Shown piece by piece: positions 13,725 through 17,288 of a stretch of DNA of 17,288 nt (position 1 is its first letter; each line of letters starts with the position of its first letter). The notes under the pieces are model-generated. The model was not told the origin of the DNA. It did no database searches and saw only the letters and a list, made by a program, of their open reading frames with translations. A program made the translations under genes and the position numbers. Source of the DNA: Collinsella sp. (GTDB lineage: Bacteria; Actinomycetota; Coriobacteriia; Coriobacteriales; Coriobacteriaceae); the NCBI GenBank assembly GCA_014871665.1, contig WGSL01000042.1, positions 1-17,288 of the forward strand, read 5' to 3'.

Positions 13725-14471
13725 CTAGAACAGGAAGCCGATGGCGATGAGGGCGATGCTGACGATGAGCACGGCGATGTCTAGGCCCTTGATGGGGTAG
13801 CGCTTGTACGAGCTGGCGCGCGTACGCAGATAGAAGCCGCGCTGTTCTGCCGCCAAGGCTGTGGCATCGGTCTTGCCCACGCTCGAGATGAGCAGCGGCA
13901 CGCACAGTGGCAGCATGAGCTTAAGCTTCTTGATGGGGTTCTTGGTGTCGTACTCGACGCCGCGTGCGGTCTGCGCCTCCATGATGGCGTTCATCTCTTG
14001 ACCAAACACCGGCACGAAGCGCAGCGCCGTGGTAAAAGTGAAAGCATAGCGATACGGCACGTGCAGCACCTCGACGCAGGCGTTGGCAAGGTCGTTGAGC
14101 TTGGTCACCGTGAGCATGAGGATGAGTGGTAACGCCACACCCAGCAGGCGCAGACAGGCCTTCGATCCCGTGATGAGGCCCGTGTCGGTGATAAAGCTCC
14201 ACACCACGTTGCCATCGCGCATAAAGGCCAGCTGGAGCACCAGCATGATAAGCGCGAGCGGAATCAGCAACTTGAGCAGCGAGAACAGGCGGTTGACGAC
14301 GCCCGCATAGGCACCCAGGGCAAGGGTGAGCGCCAAAAAGCCCAGCAGCGCCACGTAGGTGTCGGACAAGAAGATGCCGACGATGATGGCGGCGGCGAGG
14401 CCCAGTTTGACGACGGGGTTCAGGCGATGCAGCAGCGTGTCACCCGGCATGTAGTCGATGACGTTAACCAC
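13725..14471 (-). CDS. ecfT: ECF transporter T component
   Basis: A 248-residue integral membrane coupling protein of an energy-coupling-factor transporter; it joins the ATPases to the S component. Opening LLHRLNPVVKLG is typical, followed by hydrophobic segments (about 20-60, 62-80, 100-125) and a last helix at the C-terminus. The cytoplasmic coupling region carries TTALRFVPVFGQEMNAIMEAQTARG and AAEQRGF, the two Ala-Arg-Gly-type motifs that contact the ATPases. The chosen GTG at 14471 overlaps the ecfA stop by eight bases (GTGGTTAA) and has AAGGAG ten bases upstream; ATG 14450 is an alternative. Last gene of the operon, ending at a strong terminator. Confidence 0.9.
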   Translation of the reverse strand: MVNVIDYMPGDTLLHRLNPVVKLGLAAAIIVGIFLSDTYVALLGFLALTLALGAYAGVVNRLFSLLKLLIPLALIMLVLQLAFMRDGNVVWSFITDTGLITGSKACLRLLGVALPLILMLTVTKLNDLANACVEVLHVPYRYAFTFTTALRFVPVFGQEMNAIMEAQTARGVEYDTKNPIKKLKLMLPLCVPLLISSVGKTDATALAAEQRGFYLRTRASSYKRYPIKGLDIAVLIVSIALIAIGFLF

Positions 14472-16215
14472 GGTGGACCATCTCCTTGGTAATTCGAACG
14501 ACATCGGAGACCTCGCTCACCTGCGCAAAAGCGGTCGAGACGGAAGATGCCAGACGGCGCGAGAGCTCAATAACCTGGGGAGGCTCCACGTAGGCACGCC
14601 GCATGAGATCGATGTTCGAGAATAGCTCGTGCGTGCGGCCGCGGTCGAGGATGCGACCGTCGGCCATTACCACAATGCGCTCGGCAAAATCCGAGACGAC
14701 TTCCATATCGTGGCAGACCATGATAACGGCGCAACCGCGCTCGGCCATGGTGCGCACCGTTTCCATGACGGTCATGCACTCGCGGTAATCAAGGCCGCTC
14801 GTGGGCTCGTCGAGCACGACGATCTTGGGCTCAACCACTACGACGGAGGCAAGCGCCACCATTTGTCGCTGACCGCGCGAGAGCGAGAAGGGCGCCTCGT
14901 CGGCCGGCAAGCCAAAGCGGTCGATGACGAGCTGGGCGCGACGCAGCGCCTCGGCACGGTCGATGCCGGCAAGCTCCAGGCCAAAGGCGACCTCGTCGAG
15001 CACGGTGTCCTTGCAGATCTGGCGGTCGGGGTTTTGGAAGAGGGTTGCGACCTCGCGGGCAATGCGGCTCGTGGGGACGGTTGCAGTATCCAGTCCCGTG
15101 ACGCGCACGCTGCCCGAGGCGGGCTTGAGCAGACCCGTGAGCAGCTTGGTGAGCGTGGTCTTGCCGGCACCGTTCTGGCCGACGATGCCCACGAGCTCGC
15201 CGGGATAGAGCGTCAGGCTAAGGTCGTGTACGGCGGCGCCGCCATTGGGATAGGCAAACTCAACATGGTCGAAGGTGAGTACGGGTTCTGCGTCCTTGGC
15301 ATGAGGGCGCAACGACGGCGCATGCGGGGAACCGGCAGGCGCTTGGGCTTCGATGGCCGCGTGTGCGGGGTCGACGATGCCCGAAATCAGGCGCTCGGCC
15401 TCATCGACATCCAAGCAGGGGGTACCGCTTACCAGGCCATCGGCCTCGAGGCTATTGAAGATACGCGTGACGCGAGGGCAGTCGACGCCGATGGCACGGA
15501 GCTCGTCGGTATGCGCGAAGACCTCGTGTGGCTCGCCCTGCAGCGCGATTTCGCCATGGTTGAGCACGAGCACGCGGTTGCAGTACTCCGAGAGTAGGGC
15601 GACCTTTTGCTCAACGACGACGATGGTGATTCCAAGTGTGCGGTTTGCCTCACGCAGCGTCTCGAAGACCAGCGTGGAGCTGGCGGGGTCGAGTGCCGCG
15701 GTGGGCTCGTCGAGAACCAAGACGCGCGGACGCATGGCGAGGATGGCGGCGATGGCCACCTTTTGCTTCTGTCCGCCCGAGAGGGTGGCGATCTCGCGGT
15801 CACGCAGGTCGCTGATGCCGACGGTCTCGAGCGTTTCGCTCAAGCGCTGCTCGATCTTGTCGTGGGGAACGCCAAAGTTCTCGAGGCCAAAGAGCATCTC
15901 GTCCTCGACGATCGAAGCGACCATCTGCGTGTCGATATCCTGCAGCACGCTGCCGACGATTTGCGACACGTCGGTCAGCGAGACCTCGCAGGTGTCGTGG
16001 CCGTCAACCATGACGGACCCAAAGAACGTGCCGGTGTAGTGGTGGGGCACGGCACCTGACAGGCAGGCGGCAAGCGTGGACTTGCCGGCGCCCGAGGGCC
16101 CGATGATGCCGATGAAATCTCCCTTGTTCACGCTGAGCGAAATGTGGCTGAGCGTCTGCTCGGTCTGCGTGCCATAGGAGAACGAGACATCGTCGACGTT
16201 GATGATCGTTTCCAT
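14464..16215 (-). CDS. ecfA: ECF transporter ATPase, two ABC domains in one chain
   Basis: A 583-residue fusion of the two ATPases (EcfA1 and EcfA2) that drive an ECF importer at the cytoplasmic membrane. Domain 1: Walker A GPSGAGKS at 39-46, signature LSGGQ at 145-149, Walker B VLVLDE ending at Glu170. Domain 2: Walker A GQNGAGKT at 346-353, signature LSRGQ at 445-449, Walker B IVVLDE ending at Glu470, switch His in MVCHD. The switch position of domain 1 reads VEQK, so Gln203 seems to replace the usual His. A linker rich in Ala and Pro (about 285-310) joins the domains. ATG 16215 has AAAGG five bases upstream. It lies between the S and T genes. Confidence 0.93.
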   Translation of the reverse strand: METIINVDDVSFSYGTQTEQTLSHISLSVNKGDFIGIIGPSGAGKSTLAACLSGAVPHHYTGTFFGSVMVDGHDTCEVSLTDVSQIVGSVLQDIDTQMVASIVEDEMLFGLENFGVPHDKIEQRLSETLETVGISDLRDREIATLSGGQKQKVAIAAILAMRPRVLVLDEPTAALDPASSTLVFETLREANRTLGITIVVVEQKVALLSEYCNRVLVLNHGEIALQGEPHEVFAHTDELRAIGVDCPRVTRIFNSLEADGLVSGTPCLDVDEAERLISGIVDPAHAAIEAQAPAGSPHAPSLRPHAKDAEPVLTFDHVEFAYPNGGAAVHDLSLTLYPGELVGIVGQNGAGKTTLTKLLTGLLKPASGSVRVTGLDTATVPTSRIAREVATLFQNPDRQICKDTVLDEVAFGLELAGIDRAEALRRAQLVIDRFGLPADEAPFSLSRGQRQMVALASVVVVEPKIVVLDEPTSGLDYRECMTVMETVRTMAERGCAVIMVCHDMEVVSDFAERIVVMADGRILDRGRTHELFSNIDLMRRAYVEPPQVIELSRRLASSVSTAFAQVSEVSDVVRITKEMVHRG

Positions 16216-16233
16216 GGATACCTTTCATAGTCA

Positions 16234-16277
16234 TTGGGGACGTTCTTTAATGACTAGTCGTTTAAGAACGTCCCCAA
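16234..16277. repeat. Perfect palindromic repeat with GGGGACGTTCTT arms
   Basis: TTGGGGACGTTCTT (16234-16247) and AAGAACGTCCCCAA (16264-16277) form a 14-bp perfect stem; the 16-base loop holds GACTAGTC, itself a palindrome. A degenerate second copy seems to follow (CTAGTTGTTTGGGACAGTC). It lies 18 bases before the ecfA start, in the intercistronic gap. Likely a small dispersed repeat (MITE or REP-like); an effect on ecfA translation or mRNA processing is possible. Confidence 0.7.
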
Positions 16278-16320
16278 GAGCTAGTTGTTTGGGACAGTCT
16301 TTGGTGGTGAAGCACGGAGA

Positions 16321-16423
16321 CGGCTTTACGAGGGGCCCCAGGTTGGCGCGAGAAAGAGGAGCGAAGCGTACTTGGGTACGCGAGCGACGAATGAACGCCA
16401 AGATGGGGTGGCTCGTAAAGCCG
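16321..16423. repeat. Structured intergenic element, copy B
   Basis: Second copy of the element at 55-142. CGGCTTTACGAG (16321-16332) pairs with CTCGTAAAGCCG (16412-16423), CCCCA (16336-16340) with TGGGG (16404-16408), and TTGGCG (16343-16348) with CGCCAA (16396-16401). The same GG/GA internal loop sits between the last two stems as in copy A. The core repeats the purine strand GAAAGAGGAG, a CGTAC stem with TTGG cap, and CGACGAATGAA. It starts just downstream of the S-component stop, inside the ECF operon. Confidence 0.75.
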
Positions 16424-16429
16424 AGTGGG

Positions 16430-17002
16430 TTAGTTGAGCTTCAGGGCCTTCTGGATGGGCAGGTAGAGGGCACCGACCAGAATGGCGTTAAAGACGGCGG
16501 TCATGGCGACGACGGGCAACATAGCGGCGGCGAGCTCGCCGACCACGCCGAGCATGGCCATCTTGATGACCATGAAGATGGCGCCGGAGACAAAGGTGGT
16601 CAGGAAGGTTGCGACAATGGCGATGGCGGGCTTGACCTGACCGTCCTTGCCGGCGGCGTTGACGATGCCGGCCATAAGCATGGCGGCGATGCCCTCGGCG
16701 GCAAAATCGATGAACGGCGAGGTGGTGGTGATCTGGATCACGGCGGCTGAGATAAGGCCAATGACGAGCGCCTGGCCAATGTTGGGGCGTACCACCAGGA
16801 TGGTGAGGCAGAAGGCCGAGATGATGAACTCGGGGCTGATCATGCCGCCCGAGATGCCTGAGATGGCCTTACCGACGGTGAAGTTGAGGATGAAGCCGGC
16901 AGCGAGCAGGATGGCGAGCAGGACGAGGGCGCGGACATCGAGTTTGCCGCGGTCAGCGGCCTGGACGGTGCGGGGCTGGGTGGCGGTGGCGTTCTGAGAC
17001 AT
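16430..17002 (-). CDS. trpP: ECF transporter S component, tryptophan-specific (TrpP-like)
   Basis: A 190-residue membrane protein that should bind and carry the substrate of this ECF importer. After a polar N-terminus (about 1-24) come some five or six hydrophobic segments: VLLAILLAAGFILNF, FIISAFCLTILVV, ALVIGLISAAVIQI, GIAAMLMAGIV, AIVATFLTTFVSGAIFMVI and MTAVFNAILVGALYL. The GGMISPEFIISAF and NIGQALVIGLISAAVIQITTTSP segments resemble TrpP/YhaG tryptophan transporters. The stronger evidence for tryptophan is the WWW leader peptide and terminator directly upstream. ATG 17002 has AAAGGA eight bases upstream; an in-frame ATG 30 bases earlier lacks a site. It precedes ecfA by 214 bases holding two repeat elements. 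Confidence 0.82.
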   Translation of the reverse strand: MSQNATATQPRTVQAADRGKLDVRALVLLAILLAAGFILNFTVGKAISGISGGMISPEFIISAFCLTILVVRPNIGQALVIGLISAAVIQITTTSPFIDFAAEGIAAMLMAGIVNAAGKDGQVKPAIAIVATFLTTFVSGAIFMVIKMAMLGVVGELAAAMLPVVAMTAVFNAILVGALYLPIQKALKLN

Positions 17003-17047
17003 GGTGAAAATCCTTTCGGAATGGGGGTGCAAGAGAAAAGCGGAGGC

Positions 17048-17177
17048 GCGTGATGCGAATGCGATCGGGCTCGAGATAGAAAAAGGCCCCCGGTCGAAAC
17101 CGGAGGCCTTCCAATCACCTAGAGCGCAAAAACAGGCGTGAGGGACTCACTGTCGACCGATCGTATTCGCATCACGC
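17048..17177 (-). promoter_or_regulatory. Long-range leader pairing enclosing the attenuator terminator
   Basis: The 21 bases at 17157-17177 (leader-peptide codons after the Trp run) and 17048-17068 (downstream of the terminator) are complementary at 20 of 21 positions; the exception is an A-C opposition in the transcript. The pair could form only after read-through and would tie the leader to the region 45-66 bases before the trpP start. Confidence 0.6.
17080..17110 (-). terminator. Attenuator terminator of the trpP operon
   Basis: In the transcript: AAGGCCTCCGGT, loop TTCG, ACCGGGGGCCTT, then a run of five T. It is a 12-bp stem with one G-T pair, located between the leader peptide stop and trpP. 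The competing pairing TCGGTCGA (17153-17160) with TCGACCGG (17090-17097) would break the stem and act as antiterminator. Confidence 0.85.
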
Positions 17178-17215
17178 CACCACCAGTTGTTGAGAGACTT
17201 CATCGTGTTCTTCAT
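17147..17215 (-). CDS. Tryptophan leader peptide (attenuation peptide)
   Basis: A 22-residue open frame, MKNTMKSLNNWWWRDANTIG plus Arg-Gln, with three consecutive Trp codons at 17177-17185. Its ribosome site AAAGGAG lies eight bases before the ATG, ideal for efficient translation. The stop is 36 bases before the terminator. Low charged tRNA-Trp would stall the ribosome on the Trp run and leave TCGGTCGA free to pair with the terminator; with enough tryptophan the ribosome reaches the stop, covers that segment, and the terminator forms. The architecture is that of trp-type attenuation, here placed ahead of an ECF transporter. The peptide itself probably has no other role. Confidence 0.9.
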   Translation of the reverse strand: MKNTMKSLNNWWWRDANTIGRQ

Positions 17216-17273
17216 GTTGGTGGCTCCTTTCGTGATGCCGTGGCGCGGTCGCGCCTAATTGCTGTTGCGCTGC

Positions 17274-17279
17274 ACTATA
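17274..17279 (-). promoter_or_regulatory. -10 element of the trpP operon promoter
   Basis: TATAGT on the minus strand, five of six matches to consensus, about 60 bases before the leader ATG. The -35 lies at or beyond the window edge and cannot be judged. Confidence 0.5.
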
Positions 17280-17288
17280 GCACAGTGA

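Noticed and set aside
14629..15597. 322-codon plus-strand frame opposite ecfA
   Set aside because: Lies over conserved ABC motifs in the other strand.
17048..17215. T-box riboswitch for tRNA-Trp
   Set aside because: No T-box consensus or specifier-loop arrangement was found; a translated Trp-codon leader explains the region better.
1..17288. CRISPR array, tRNA, rRNA or intact insertion sequence
   Set aside because: No regularly spaced repeats, no cloverleaf or rRNA-like segment, and no transposase frame were seen on either strand.

Overview
The window is high-GC and gene-dense, with strong AAAGGAG-type ribosome sites. Its protein set points to a gut Coriobacteriia actinobacterium, most likely Collinsella or a close relative. 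That assignment is inferred from protein style and gene content, not from a search.

Left part (about 1-5560): a minus-strand lysine/diaminopimelate operon, lysA-dapA-dapB-dapH, is preceded by a clear lysine riboswitch. The lysA frame has no stop before dapA, so one frame encodes a LysA-DapA fusion, while a strong internal ribosome site can also start DapA alone. A divergent M20D amidohydrolase could supply the N-acetyl-diaminopimelate deacetylase step that the acetyltransferase DapH requires. Both promoters seem to lie over one perfect inverted repeat.

Middle part (about 5570-13700): a higBA toxin-antitoxin pair, a small membrane protein, a Tat-type lipoprotein, a helix-turn-helix protein followed by a membrane-anchored Ser/Thr kinase, a secreted coiled-coil protein with a lysozyme-like domain, a MOSC protein, and an ATP-grasp ligase (D-aspartate ligase type) followed by an aspartate racemase. 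The last two probably make and attach D-Asp for a peptidoglycan cross-bridge, which fits with the lysine genes to the left.

Right part (about 13725-17288): a minus-strand ECF transporter operon runs S component, fused double ATPase, T component. Upstream of the S component, and too short to be found by ordinary gene calling, is a 22-residue leader peptide with three consecutive Trp codons, then a rho-independent terminator and a possible antiterminator pairing. This is ribosome-mediated tryptophan attenuation of a transporter and identifies the cargo as tryptophan (a TrpP-like ECF system).

Two copies of a structured element (55-142 and 16321-16423) share a conserved core and tetraloop stem, but their flanking arms differ in sequence and are each fully paired. 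That covariation suggests a conserved RNA or DNA structure rather than simple transposon ends. Both copies lie just downstream of minus-strand genes. Other short palindromic repeats lie at 13607-13627 and 16234-16277.
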